Shown: positions 23,315 to 35,433, numbered from the stretch's first letter. The stretch: 56,947 nt of DNA from Lingula anatina (GCF_001039355.2 NW_019774959.1:160705-217651); one strand, 5' to 3'. The notes: a model not told the origin generated them from the letters alone. Translations and numbers: made by a program.

Positions 23315-24045
23315 AGTAGACATGGCTTGTAATTCAAATTATGTTAATACTAAATTTGATCTGAAATATGGCTTAAAATTTTGCAGTTTATTAGAAGTGT
23401 TTCACACCTAGTGCATCCACTCATTTCAGATTTAAAAGAAAACGTATTTATTATGAAATCTTGTTGAACACCAGAAAACTCACATAAAATTTGCAGGTTT
23501 CTGATTACCACATTAGACTATATGCCTATTAATTAAGGGCACTTTCCACCTCCCAACAATACAAAACGAAAACTTGAATAAAAATTTTAAGTTCCAATGG
23601 CAGTTAATAGGGCTCTTGCATTTTGGTTCCATTATTTTTCAACATTTTTGCAATACCCTGCAAACCAACATCAAAGTATTGCCAAGACTAATAAATGGAG
23701 GTGAAAATATAACCGTCTTGATATAATATTGGTAATTAAAAATATATATATACATAACATGAGCAAGTCTTTGGTATAATGACTGTAATATATCTGACTT
23801 CTGTGACTTGAACAAATAATCAAAATGAAGACAGATAAGATGATGAAACGAAACGTTTTTTTACTCATAAAGTATTTTTTTTACTCGGGGACTTTATGGA
23901 ACAAATAATCAAAATGAAGACTGAAAATCCTGAAACTGGGTATTTTTATATAATGGTATAATTGGTGTTATTTGATTATATTAGCATTTCAATGCTTCAT
24001 TGTGTATGATATTGCGTAGAATTATTTTTTCAATCATGCAACAAA

Positions 24046-24156
24046 TCTCCGCCTCTCACATGCCTCCCCCTACGTCGTCCCTGCAGGGGCACACTAATTA
24101 AATCTCGGCTCAATTCAACCGGGACAACACATGGGGAGGCGTTTGAGAGGCGGAGA
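24046..24156. mobile_element. Foldback element, 24-bp arms
   Basis: Left arm 24046-24069 (TCTCCGCCTCTCACATGCCT..) pairs with 24133-24156 at 22 of 24 positions, and pairing continues inward (GTCGTCCC with GGGACAAC). GC-rich compared with its surroundings. No clear target duplication. Confidence 0.65.
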
Positions 24157-24734
24157 GATCATTAGAGGATTAGGGGGTTTCCCTTTCATGTAGGTCCGCC
24201 ATATTTAGGTCGCGGCCTTATTAGACCTTGACTCTTCTAGATGTGAATGCACCCTAAGATTTAATTTCATATGGAAAATTTATGGATTTTGATTTACATT
24301 TAAGCACCACTTTAATACAGGAATGTTTTTATATAATCTTGGTATTTGTGTAGTAATCAGATGTGAAGTGATGAGTTGTACTACAAATTATCAGAACAGT
24401 ATGTAAAGACTACATTTGTAATAACGACACAGAATTACAAGGTCTATTTGTTTTATTTTAATAAAATTCAAGAAAATGGCAGCCAAAATTTTCAACATAA
24501 AATTTGCCATTCTTATTGCAGAAAGGAAAAGAAAACCTTGCCATGAAATAAAATTTGGTAGTTTTCTGATTACCACCAAATGTCTAAATTAAAGACACCC
24601 CCTCCAAAAAATAAAATAGTTAAAATAAGATATTCAGATAATATGGCACTTAATCGAGGTCTTAATTAAAAGCAGTAATGATATCAATGTTATTTAATTC
24701 ACCTGCAAATTAGTATCAGTGTATTGCTAAGATG

Positions 24735-24792
24735 ACACGCACACGCACACGCACACGCACACACACACACTACATATATATATATATATATA
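24735..24792. repeat. (CACACG)n/(CA)n and (TA)n microsatellites
   Basis: Adjacent simple repeats in the spacer downstream of ketohexokinase. Confidence 0.95.
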
Positions 24793-25111
24793 CGTGTGAC
24801 AAGTGCTTGGTATAATGAGTGTAAAATATCTGGATAGTAACACAAGGATTGTCAGCTCACATTTAAGCAAAAGAACTAATTTCCCTTTTTCCTCTGTCAT
24901 TTTTTTTTTACCAATCCTTTACTTGTATTGACTGAAGTTACTGACCTAGTGGCATCTGGCAGTTCTTTCGCTGTTGAACTTTTTTTTTTTAAATCAAAAC
25001 CATTTAAAATCATTTTTCTTACCTTGGTTGAAGTTTTTATTCTTTAAACAACAGCTTTGTTTTCTTTTCTTCTCAATTTTTTAAAGTAATAACACTCCAA
25101 CTGTCACTTGG

Positions 25112-28100
25112 TCAAAGAGGAAAACCTTTCAGACCTTCAAATCCACGAAATCCACACTTTTTTCCAGCAACTAGGCACCCAAATGACACAGCTTCTTGTA
25201 ACATTTTCCCCCTACTCAGGGCAAATATGACGCCAGCGTTGAATGAGTCGCCAGCACCTAGAGTGTCTACCACACCGCCCTCTGGTGGAAAAATTGGAGA
25301 TGCCACTATTGGTCCATGTTTAGGTTTGGCACAAGCGCCACTCTCCCCCCAGGCACAAATTATCACTGAGCTGATGAACAAGAAAAAATAACCAATTAAT
25401 TTACAAAATCAATTTAACTTAGGTAATTTAGCAAATTTATACTTGAAAATGAATGAATTGTAGGGTAATCTATGAAATCAAAAAACAAGTCCCCCTCCCA
25501 AACACGTACACACAAATAATAACAAGAGTATGGTTAATGAATGAAATAAGGTGAATCCATATAAGATTAATTGCACATTCTGTCACTTAAATTTGGAAAG
25601 GGGTTGGATTTGAGGGGTGGAGGAGAGAGAGGTTGGAAGAGAGGGGTTGGGGGTGAGGAGAGGGTTGAACACGTTGGAGGAAGGAGATGTAGTGGAGAGG
25701 CCTTGTGTTGTACCTGTCTCTTATTTTTGTGCCCAATCCCTCCACAGTGTCTTCTTTACACTGGTAACCATGAATCTGAGCATGCTCCTTGCTCACAAAT
25801 ACATAATCTGCTTTATCTAAGAGAGGTACTGAAACATTGGAAGAAAATAAAATAGTTAATTTAAACATGTACAAAATTAGAGGCATCACAAATAACACAC
25901 TGAATCCATCGTTATCATATGTCATGTTGTAAAACACAGAGTGCATTGCTACCATGTCACATCTAACACACTGAATGTATTGCTACCATATGCCACATCT
26001 AATACACTGAATACATTGCTATCATATGTCACATCTAACACACTGAATGTATTGCTACCATGTCACATCTAACACACTGAATGCATTGCTTCCATGTCAC
26101 ATCTAACACACTGAATGTATTGCTACCATGTCACATCTAACACACTGATTGCATTGCTATCATATGCCACATCTAACACACTGATTGCATTGCTATCATA
26201 TGCCACATCTAACACACTGAATGTATTGCTATCATGTCACATCTAACACACTGAATGTATTGCTATCATGTCACATCTAACACACTGAATGTATTGCTAT
26301 CATGTCACATCTAACACAATGTATAGATGTTCTCTGTATGTCAAAACTTCTAACACACTGCCTGCCAATAAGTGTCATATTTAACAAAATGCCTGTCTTA
26401 TCTGTCACATAATTTTTCACTAGCTGTTGAAGATTAACAGGCTAAATTAATGTCACCAATTTCTATCCTGCTCTTCTCCTGTCCAAAAATTGCCATATTT
26501 ATGGAAAACTTATTTAATTTCCTGTTTAAGACAAACAAATCCAGAATTGTCTCACCTATTTCCATCCTGGTCTTCTCTAGCTCCACTGAAGTAATTATTT
26601 TCTCATCTGGATGTGCCTTATTATGGCTGTCTATGGCTTGAAGCATACTAGAAATATCTGGGACATTGGGGCGACCCTGGGTAGGAAGGAGGCACATCAG
26701 ACTTGCGTAAATTGTAGTAATTCTTGGAAATATTGTGGGAAGGCGATTCTCTGTTGATGAATTTTTTTTTCAATTTGAAAATTCAGTAAAACTTGAAAAT
26801 GGCCCTCTCGATACTTTTGAAAGGTTCATCACCTAATATGGCCATGTAAGACTCATGCAATTAAAAATATTAATCAATATTTAAATGATGAAATTTTCAA
26901 GTTTTTACCATAACCACACTCTATTTACAAAGTCTGACATGAGCAGAGTAGAGTCCTTCCATAACAGGTGTCTCCGCAGGATCTGCCGCATATTCTGGCC
27001 AAATAAGATCTCCAATCATGACCTGTACATACTGACAGGGAGCCAGAGTATTGTAGGGCAGATCAAGCGACGGCGATTTAAATGGCTCGGCCATGTACTT
27101 AGGATGGACGAGAACAGAGTACCAAAGGTAGCTCTGAGATGGACACCACCCGGAAAAAGAAAGAGAGGAAGGCCCAAGACCACCTGGCGCCGAACAATAA
27201 TGGCAGAGCTGAGGGAGGGGGACCTTACATGGGGACAGGCCCAGCACGTAGCCAGAGACAGGGCCAAATGGAAAGAAGTGACTGTGGCCTTATGTCCCAC
27301 GCGGGACGAAGAGCAATGATGATGATGATGACACTCTATTAAAGTTTATATATCACCATGTAATAAATACAAACAAACTATTAATGACTTTTTACTGAAT
27401 AATAAATAATCTGATGAAAAGAAAAACTATTTTATTTCTTTTCTATTCAAAGTTTTACCTCAAAATGGACCCACTGGTATTTTTGCTTTTTAAGATCAAT
27501 CTTCTGGAAGTCTTTGTAGGAAAACTCAGGCAAGCTCCTAGAAGGTAAAATACCATTATTCAAGCAAAAAAATTTGAAAAAAAATTTTTTTTTTGAAAAA
27601 AATATGCAAATTGCACAAAACAGTCAGGCGTAAGGCAAATAAATTGTTGGCAAATCCCCACCACCACTAAACCTGTCTGTATAGTATGCCATGAATTCCT
27701 ATGGTAATGACTCGGTGTTTTCAATGGACAAAAATTATCAAACTTTCAGATACATAATTTTATAATCACAAAACTATATTTCTATAAAGCATTTCTGTGG
27801 TGCTTTTACTGCATAGAAAAGATTGAGTAATTACTGTACTTGTTGCTGTGTAGGATGGTTCTTGATCCATTTTGTACATTGATAATGCAGTTAGACACTG
27901 GAGCGGTGCAGTCGTCCAGGTAGACACAGTTCTCAATGTTTACAGCATATTTGGCAAAATCTTCTTTTAAAAACCTAAAAAAAAGGAAAAAATAAAAGCA
28001 TTAATTGATGATCTCCTGATATCTCTGTTCTTTATTTTTGACAGAAAATTTTCATTTGTAAATGAATTGTTCTGTTCAGCTAGAGATAAATTTGAAATCA

Positions 28101-28281
28101 GAATCCAAAATTGCAGTAGTCTGCTTTAGCCTATGCTTTCACTCAGTTCAGCATAATTAACTTTACACAAATGCTTTGCTAAACAAATTTTAATTCTACT
28201 ACGGCTAGCTTCCAACAGCTGCAAAATACTTTTATTCAAACTTTATTCCCGTATTCCTGACTTTGTTGTGTGTTTGTGTGT

Positions 28282-28325
<44 letters not shown>

Positions 28326-29159
28326 AAGAGAGAGAGAACCGAGAGAAACAAGGATTATAATCAACTTACTCTTTCTCCCTAGTATTAGCTATGGTGCAGA
28401 GACATTCAGTCCTGGCTCCTAACAGAGCTAACACAGTGCTGGTGTTGGATGCATTACCCCCTCTCTGCCAGTACATATCAATACATCTGAAATAATATAT
28501 ATAACCATATTGTATTTATCATATTTATTGATTAACAACAATCCTACATTAATCCCACAACCTGAGATCCTGCACTCAGGCCCTGATAATAATGCTGGCT
28601 AAGTGAGCATGTGTCTATCTTTAACATATCGATAAAAATTAGATTAGGATATAATGCCAAATTATGGTCTTGCTAAGTTCATGATTTCCAGGTTGCATTT
28701 CCCCCTTTACTAAGTTGGGCATAAATTAAAATACAAACCAAGTTACTAAACTAATTATAAAGGAAAATATATATTCAAAACTGGATTTTATACTACAGTG
28801 TATATTGTATGTTTTGTCCAATCTCTGTTTTTTTAAACAAAATTATTTATTTGTATAAACTGACAATGACTCAAGAAATTTCCTGTAATGAGACATGTGC
28901 TTTAATTGTCTATACTTGTACATGTAAAGACGTGCTTTTAATGTCTATAAACTACATGTAGCGTATCAAATATATGCACTGCAGTGTACTGCTAATTAAT
29001 TAACCAACACCATACTAAAAAGAATGTTTTTCTATTCTACCTATTGCCAGTGTCTTCCTTGGGAAAGTGTGGAAGGTAACACAGGAGGTCTAGACAAGTC
29101 AATCCTACACACAGGACACTTGGCGGTTGCTGAGAAGGCGAGGTCAAACTTGAGCTCAT
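25112..29159 (-). CDS. KHK: Ketohexokinase (fructokinase), PfkB family
   Basis: It phosphorylates fructose to fructose-1-phosphate with ATP in the cytosol. Exons in transcription order: 29159-29041, 28486-28370, 27974-27840, 27537-27459, 26676-26556, 25828-25714, 25370-25112. Every junction has GT/AG and matching phase, and the sum is 945 nt (314 residues; human KHK 298). The N-terminal strand reads VLCVGLTCLDLL. Sugar/PfkB signature 1 is WQRGGNASNTSTVLALLGA. The C-terminal signature VVDTLGAGDSFNAGV holds the catalytic Asp and the anion hole. The third exon is 135 nt, the size I recall for the vertebrate mutually exclusive exons 3A and 3C, but only one copy is visible. The chosen start gives MSSSLTSPSQQPPSVLC; an alternative first exon lies upstream. 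Convergent with the HELZ2-like gene and divergent from ABT1. Confidence 0.92.
25885..26325. repeat. Minisatellite, unit about 34 bp, about 11 copies
   Basis: Repeats of CACATCTAACACACTGAATG followed by TATTGCTACCATGT, with unit lengths of about 31-36 bp and point variation. It fills most of a ketohexokinase intron. Confidence 0.9.
26921..27335 (+). mobile_element. LINE reverse-transcriptase C-terminal fragment
   Basis: The reading frame to 27319 encodes the typical tail of a non-LTR retrotransposon ORF2: RRRFKWLGHVLRMDENRVPK, GKRKRGRPKTTWRR and a DRAKWKE..ALCP end, followed by a (GAT)n run, the usual kind of 3' terminus. Upstream reverse-transcriptase and endonuclease parts are absent, so this is a 5'-truncated dead insertion. 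It lies in a ketohexokinase intron, opposite to the gene. Confidence 0.85.
28283..28337. repeat. (AG)n microsatellite
   Basis: A GA-dinucleotide run with a few AAAG interruptions. It lies just beyond the donor of ketohexokinase exon 2 (exon ends 28370), so the transcript has a CU-rich tract near that donor. Confidence 0.95.
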
Positions 29160-29372
29160 GATTTACTATTAGTTCTTGTATACTGGTTGTGGAAAAATAT
29201 ATGTACAGTTTACCCCACTTGCTTTCAACTGTCAAATGCGCCACTTGTAAAATGCATAACAAGCATGACATGAATAATATCGTCAAGGATCGGGGTTTTC
29301 TGGATCAAAAAGTTCTCATTTTGACCTTTATCGCTGAAATTGCCGGGCCTGCAAATACTACGTACTACTGAC

Positions 29373-29479
29373 CTTTGATCCGAATCTTCTAGGGGGAATC
29401 CCTTGCAAAGAGTGATAAAATCGCAACACGTCAGTCCGCAACAAGCTATGGGACGCTGGTTGAGGGGATGATCATCCAT
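29373..29479 (-). CDS. KHK: Alternative first coding exon of ketohexokinase
   Basis: On the minus strand an ATG at 29479 opens MDDHPLNQRPIACCGLTCCD, followed by FITLCKGFPLEDSDQ and the donor AG|GTCAGT at 29373/29372. It aligns with the standard first exon (VLCVGLTCLDLL..FPKEDTG) and ends in the same codon phase (AG|), so it would splice to 28486 and give a 310-residue enzyme. It lies 214 bp upstream of the standard first exon. It is therefore a duplicated, mutually exclusive first exon with its own start codon. Only the N-terminal strand of the sugar kinase fold would differ. Expression of either form cannot be judged from sequence. Confidence 0.7.
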
Positions 29480-29734
29480 TTTAAGAGGAAAAGGTTTGTT
29501 TTTACCAGGACTAAATAACTCGTTACATAGGAAATCATGCGTTTTGCATAAGTACCCGTATAGACAAAAAAAGCATGCAGCAGTCGACGTGTAAACATTC
29601 ATCCTCCATTTTGAACAGTCACATGATGTATGATCTGAACTAGTTGCTTCATTTAATGCTATCAACAGAATCAATTAAGGCATGATTGTTTTGATTTATT
29701 TTTACAGGTATAAGTAACTCGCAAGGAAATTATT
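29480..29734. promoter_or_regulatory. Putative bidirectional promoter between KHK and ABT1
   Basis: 255 bp separate the upstream ketohexokinase ATG from the ABT1 ATG on the opposite strand. There is no TATA box at a sensible position. CCTCCATTTTG (29602-29612) and CATCCATTTTAAG (29474-29486) resemble YY1-type CCAT elements, and TCACATGATG contains an E-box-like CACATG. A head-to-head arrangement of two housekeeping genes usually means shared promoter DNA (inference). Confidence 0.4.
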
Positions 29735-31405
29735 GTGGCATTTCAATTCCTAGAACCAGCAGAAAAAAGCAGCAAAACTTCTACATCTCGCACAAGTAAC
29801 TCGAGATCTCGTTCAGTAAACATGGACGACACGTGCGACGATCCAGAATTACTCCTAAATGAGCAAGTGGATGAACAAGTGGAAAACAAATTGAAACTGG
29901 CTAAATTGGAGAAGAAAGAACGAGAGGCTGGAATTATCTACTTTAGCAGAATACCACCGTACATGAGTGTAAAGAAAGTGCGACAAATTTTCGAACAGTT
30001 TGGGGAAATTGGACGGATTTTCTTACAACCAGACCGTAAGAATCTCACTGCATTTTGCCTCAAGGTTTACTTGTCTCTTAATCTTACTCGTTGCAATTAA
30101 AAAAGAGGTGTTTTTAAACTTTGACATAAGTTTTTAAGGAGATATTTATGGTTTGGTAATTGATTGAAATACAGTCATATTTCATGATGCTTTTGTTATT
30201 GCAGTCAAGGAGTTTCTGTTTAAACTCCTTGTTGCAGTCTGTTTGATATATAAATATCTGAAATTCATTTTAGGAAGTCATAGATTTATATGCACAGGCT
30301 TTTGTTTTGTTTTCCAGAGAGAACCCCAAAAGGCAAAAAGGCCAGATTATTTACCGAGGGATGGCTGGAGTTTGCAGACAAAAGGATTGCAAAGAGAGTT
30401 GCACTTTCTCTTAACAACACACAGGTAAAGCCCCTTCCACACATGTCACATACTTGTCCTTGGGACAAAGCTTTTCCCAGCGAACCATCGCATAAGGCAA
30501 ATAGCAATATCACATAGAGGCTACAATGTATTATATGGAACAAGTATGGGCGAGTTATGGAATCGAGATTCTTGCGCTCGGTTGCAATGTGTGATGCATG
30601 TGAGTTATGGGACCCAGCTGTCATTTGGACGGCTGCCAGCATCACCAGATGACCTCTATTTTCAAAAACGGACAGATTTTTTGGAAATATGGTGGCTTTA
30701 GGCGTACTTGTACTCCCTGAAATTTTGTAGGAAATTATAGGTGGTAATATTGGACAGCCTGTACCCCCAATCCTGGGAAAATTCCTGTCTTGGGAAATAA
30801 TGACTCACCTGTGTTAGAGTACCTGACGCCTGTTCTTGATATAAACTGGCTTATTTTAGCAATTTATTTAAAATGAATATATTTGAATTAGTCCTCTGGT
30901 TATTAAACTGCAAATCTTTTAAAATTAGGCCATTGAAAGGCTTTACTAATTTCAGATTGGTGGAAAAAGAAGATCAAGGTGGCATGATGAAATATGGAAC
31001 ATTAAATATCTTCCCAAGTTCAAGTGGGTTCATCTGAATGAAAGATTGGCTTATGAAAAGGAGGTTCACAAGCAGAGGATGAGGACAGAGATTGCACAAG
31101 TGAAAAAGGAGGCCAACTTTTACGTGCAGAATGTTGAAAAGGGTGACAAATTTAAACGCCTGGAAAAAGCACAGAAGATGAAAGGACAGGTGAGGAAGTG
31201 GGAATTCACTCAAAAAGACACAGAGGACGAAATCCTTTCCAAGAAATCAAAACTCGAGACCAGCGAGGGCCAACTGAAAGGTCCAGTTGCTTTAAGACAG
31301 AAAAAGAAAGAAAGGAAACTCAAAGGGGACCCAAAGAAAAAAGCTGGATTGAATAAGTCTTTCTTAGCCAGTATATTTTCTGGAGGTGGAATGTCAGATA
31401 CTTAA
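29735..31405 (+). CDS. ABT1: Activator of basal transcription 1 / ESF2-like ribosome biogenesis factor
   Basis: Exons 29735-30035, 30318-30424 and 30956-31405, with GT/AG junctions and matching phase, total 858 nt (285 residues). An RNA-recognition motif is split by the first intron: GIIYFSRIPPYMSVKKVRQI, then GRIFLQPD, then TEGWLEFADKRIAKRVALSL. It is followed by the family-specific block RWHDEIWNIKYLPKFKWVHL and the long basic helix with TEIAQVKKEANFYVQNVEKG. It ends in KKKAGLNKSFLASIFSGGG. Family members act in the nucleolus in pre-18S rRNA processing (yeast Esf2, human ABT1). The acidic N-terminus (about 50 residues) is typical. A downstream Met at 29822 is a possible alternative start. 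Confidence 0.92.
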
Positions 31406-32866
31406 ATTAGAAATGTGGATTATTTTATTATTATTATTAATAATAACTATATAAACCAGACACTTGGGAGATTAAATTTGTGAAAAGCCGATTCATGAAT
31501 AGTAATTAAACAATTTGATACACACCAAACCAAATGATGGCTTTGGTTATTTATTCAGAAATCCAATAATTGAACAAAACAGGAAAGCAAAGAACAGTTA
31601 AACAACAAAGAATACATTAACCACTTGAATTTCAAACTTCTGAAAAATGAGCTTGATTCTTGACAGGAGGTATATTTTAGGGAATGGCTTAAAAAGTCAA
31701 ACCTCATTAAAAGATAAAACCACTGGAACAACTTAGATGTATGGAACAAAGATGTAACTATATGTAACTCAGAACAAAGACCTGAAACAAGTGCACACTT
31801 GAAAATATTAAGATCGACTTCTTTTTTTTATTTTAAACAGTGTCAGAACAAAAAGAGCTACTTCTATCATGTATTAAAACTTAATGAACGTATCTACAAG
31901 AAGTCTTTTGAAAGAGAAAACCCTTACACTGCCTCTGATAACCCCCATATGTGAGAATCGTATTGCAAACTGGGTTAATTTTGTAGATTTAATATCCTAC
32001 AAAAAGAAAAATCCCTGTCTAACATTTCCATCAACAGCTTAACAGTATAACCTCATGGTACAAATATATATAACTGATTTCTACTGATTTATAGTGATTG
32101 TAGTTGTAGGCTGAGAAAATATTAGGAAGGCATATAAATTAACAGCACCTGGGAGCATTCCTCAATGATAGGTGAAAATGTCAGTTTCAGTCCATTAAAT
32201 CTGGGGATAATTTGCTGCAGAACCCCTTTACTGTCACTGGACATGAATTGACATAAGAGAAAATATATTCAAACACCTTCACTGGATTGCAATCTTAGTG
32301 TTAAACCACTTGTTTCAAGTAAATAGCTTTTCAGAACAAATATTTTGATTGTTAGCCTCCTACACAGCAGACCTTACCTGACCTTCCATTTGTTTGTAAT
32401 TGGTGTACAACAGTAGGCAACAGAAGAAATCCACAAGCTGATTACATTCCAAGCCTCCAAATTTGTATATGTATGCATCCATATGCTCTGGTGTTAGGAC
32501 AGCTTAATAGATTTTTGACAGCCTTAATTGCATTTTAATTGCATCTATCAATGATTCAGTAATACTTTAAACCATGATGATCTTAATCATGATATTTAAG
32601 ATCATCTAAATCATGATAATGAAGGTTATTTAAACCAGCTTACTCATCTGTACTTATAAGAGTCCAGTGTCCATCAATTATGACCAGTGGTCAAAGTATG
32701 CCAACTTTTTAACTTGACACTTATCTGTAAGTTTGCAAAAAAATCGGTATAAACATGACTCATCTTTTTTTCTCACAATGGCAGAAAAAAGAAAACTGAC
32801 AGTGGCTCTGTCTTATTTGTTCCTGCCATAGTGGTGAACAGGAATAGCAGGTTTGAGTTTCATAGC
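31406..32866. other. Spacer between convergent ABT1 and homeobox exons
   Basis: AT-rich; no coding or RNA gene seen. It probably holds both 3' untranslated regions. Confidence 0.6.
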
Positions 32867-34449
32867 TCATGTATCTGGATACTGGTAAACCCTTTCAAAT
32901 GGCCCTTCATCAAGGCCTAATTGAGTCAGTTGAGGTCCACCCGTTGATTCCTCCCTAGTCTCTCCTGAGTTACTTTGGTTCAACGCCTCCTTTTCTTTCA
33001 CTCTCTGCTTCCTCTCCTTCTGTCTCTCATTTTTCCACCAAATTTTGAGTTTATCGAGTGTGACCTTTGGCCTTTCTTGCCTCACATGACCTCTGTTCAG
33101 CTCATTAACATAATGTATGAGTAGAGGTTCGCTGGGGGTCTTTGTCTTCTGGAACCAGCCTCTCAGTAGGGGGAGCTCATACTTAGGGTGAAAGGTGAGT
33201 CGTGATGATGGTGTGACATTTCCTCCTTTTTCTGGACTTGCAAAAGATTTTACTGCAAGTTGTAAGTAAAAATAACAACAAGTATAATACAATCCCCACA
33301 TATATTTTCAGTCTTGATTTCACTGAGTGTCTTATTTACAAATACGGTGATAATTTACAAGGAAATAAGTAACTTGTGGTTCATCTGACCATATTTAAGG
33401 TGAGCATGTAATGCCTAGGCGAATTGCCACCTTCAATTATACTGCAACAATATTTAACCTTCTTGAGAATAAAGATGTTAAAAAAAATGTTAAGAAGCAG
33501 TTACTTTTAACATTTTTCTATTGCAGACCCTACCAGCTGATTTGATTTTATTTTATTATTTTTTTTAATAAATAGAAATTAGAACAAGTTCATTTTATCA
33601 ATGTTAATTCCTTACAAGTGTTTACAATTGAAAATCAGTTTAGGAAATCAATAAAAAGCTTAAAATTTAGGTCTTTACCTCTCTCCTCAGTCTTGTACTT
33701 GATATACCACTCCCCAAACTCCTTACAGGTCTCGGAGGTGATTATTGCCTTGTATTTGTCATTTGCTATGTTGCTGATCATGGACTGAAATGGAGAGAAC
33801 CGTCTTATTTATGTGGAACACACTGGATGGAGTTTACAAACACATACTTTTTTCAGTTTACGAGGGTCACTTAAAGTTACCCTGAGCTACACAGGAATAA
33901 TATTGAAACTTTCATTATCAGCATGCCTCCATCATTTCCCTTTAATGCTGACAGTGAATGTTAGTTTTCATTTTAACTCAGTTTAAATAAAAATAACAAA
34001 TATATCTAATAATTTAAAGATGTGGATGAATGATTGAGGATGAGTTCCAAAGCATGCAATTAATTATCAAAGTCACATGTCTTAGAAGTATTTTTGTAAA
34101 AAAACTTCTTATTCCTGTCAGCTATGGAATTCATACAAGAATCACTTTTCTGAAAATAGTCATCATAATCTTTCCCTTTTGTTTGCATCCACTTCATTTG
34201 CAAACAAAAACAATGTCAAACTATAAATTTTAACATGTATGATGTATCCTCCACAAGAAGATCCGATATGGCATTTTTACACTTGGGGAGGACTGATTTA
34301 ATCACACAGGATTTGAATCCATTTCTTTCCTTTTATTTTATTATTATTTTACCTGTGAGAGCCCTGAGAGTTTGGCCAGAGTTGGCTGGTTCATCTCCTT
34401 CAGTAAGTCGAGCACCATCCTCTTCACCAGCTGGCTTGTCCACACTGCT
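32867..34449 (-). CDS. CUTL plus Compass-type homeodomain module (dve paralogue or alternative 3' exons)
   Basis: Exons 34449-34353, 33784-33679 and 33252-32867 have matching phases and GT/AG sites. The first two encode a CUT-like (CUTL) domain as in SATB proteins: LVKRMVLDLLKEMNQPTLAK, then LSQSMISNIANDKYKAIITS and CKEFGEWYIKYK. The third encodes a divergent long homeodomain (RLTFHPKYELPLLRGWFQK .. TLDKLKIWWKNERQKERKQ), closest to the first homeodomain of the dve gene upstream, and ends 51 residues later. No start codon or ULD exon is seen between this module and 37567. The first exon begins in phase 2, so it could be spliced from the dve exon at 40199-40248. It is either a 5'-lost tandem paralogue or an alternative 3' end of dve. 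Presumed DNA-binding transcription factor. Confidence 0.75.
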
Positions 34450-34499
34450 CTGGAGGAGAGAGGGGAACCCCTGCAGATAATAAATAAATACATAAACAG

Positions 34500-34690
34500 A
34501 TGGATAAAGAAAGAAAGAAAGAAACAAATGAATAAAAAAATAAATTAATGAATGAATATAGAAAAAAGAAAGAAAGAAAGAAAGAAAGAATACGTAAATA
34601 AACAGGTATGATGGATGAATGAATGAATAAACAGATAGGTGGATGGATGAATAAAAGAATGAATGAATAAATGAATAAATAATAATAATA
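34500..34690. repeat. Compound GAAA/GAAT/GGAT tetranucleotide repeat
   Basis: Mixed AAAG, AATG, GGAT and AAT units immediately upstream (in transcript terms) of the CUTL exon. It generates long open frames of no significance. Confidence 0.9.
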
Positions 34691-35352
34691 ATATATGTAA
34701 AACAATTATCCATAAAAGCATAATCACACTGTCCAATGCTTCTTTATAGGCTTTCAACCTATTTACAATTCCCCAATTGGTGACATCATTATGAAAAAAT
34801 GTTACATAAAACCATTTCAGTGCCCCCCTATCACCAGAGAAAATTCACTGATAATCAAAAGTCAGATTAACATTTTTACTTGCTTGGGTTAATTAGAATA
34901 TAAATCTTAAGCATCCAGGCAATATTTTTCACTTCTTTTTTATAAAATTTTTTGCTTTTTCTTTACAAATGTTGATACTTTTGTTGCACTGTGAGACTGT
35001 GTTTGACAAGAAAAAAAATATTGCATGTTAAACAAAATGCTTGGCACTTGTAATGAGGAGGTAATATATATATATAAGAATAATGTAGTCCAGAAACATT
35101 GAATGTCTTCGATATGTGGGTAGTTTGTCAAACACTGGGCAGTAATGGAATATGGACAGAGGAAAAAATTTTCACAAGTTACATTCACCAGACTCTTGTC
35201 TGCATTGGGAGAGTGAATCAAAAATTAATGACAAGCCACAGGGCTTTCAGGTACATTTTGGCAATATGGCAGATGATGAACATTCCAGAATTGTGTGGAT
35301 CATGATAGTCTGTGACTGAGCAACTTCAAATTATGCCCTTACTGTAGGACAA

Positions 35353-35354
<2 letters not shown>

Positions 35355-35420
<66 letters not shown>
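35355..35420. repeat. (TA)n microsatellite
   Basis: About 66 bp of pure TA followed by poly-T. Confidence 0.95.

Positions 35421-35433
<13 letters not shown>

Larger units (their letters stand above)
22436..25111. other. Spacer between convergent genes
   Basis: It separates the 3' end of the HELZ2-like gene from the 3' end of ketohexokinase. Only foldback elements and microsatellites are seen. TTTATT at 25036-25041 reads AATAAA on the minus strand about 70 bp past the ketohexokinase stop and may be its poly(A) signal. Confidence 0.6.

Noticed and set aside
25885-26325. CRISPR-like array
   Set aside because: Repeats are directly adjacent, with no unique spacers, inside an intron of an animal gene; it is a minisatellite.
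25112-29159. Ribokinase or adenosine kinase
   Set aside because: Exon-by-exon similarity, the WQRGGNASN and AGKKCGFRGFEGL segments and the total length fit ketohexokinase specifically.
29225-29674. 149-codon minus-strand open frame upstream of KHK
   Set aside because: Only the part 29373-29479 resembles a protein (KHK first exon) and it ends at a splice donor; the remainder is intron or promoter read-through.
34333-34757. Overlapping minus-strand frames rich in Phe, Ile and Ser
   Set aside because: They are translations of the GAAA/GAAT tetranucleotide array; only the CUTL exon at 34353-34449, in a different frame from the longest one, is supported.
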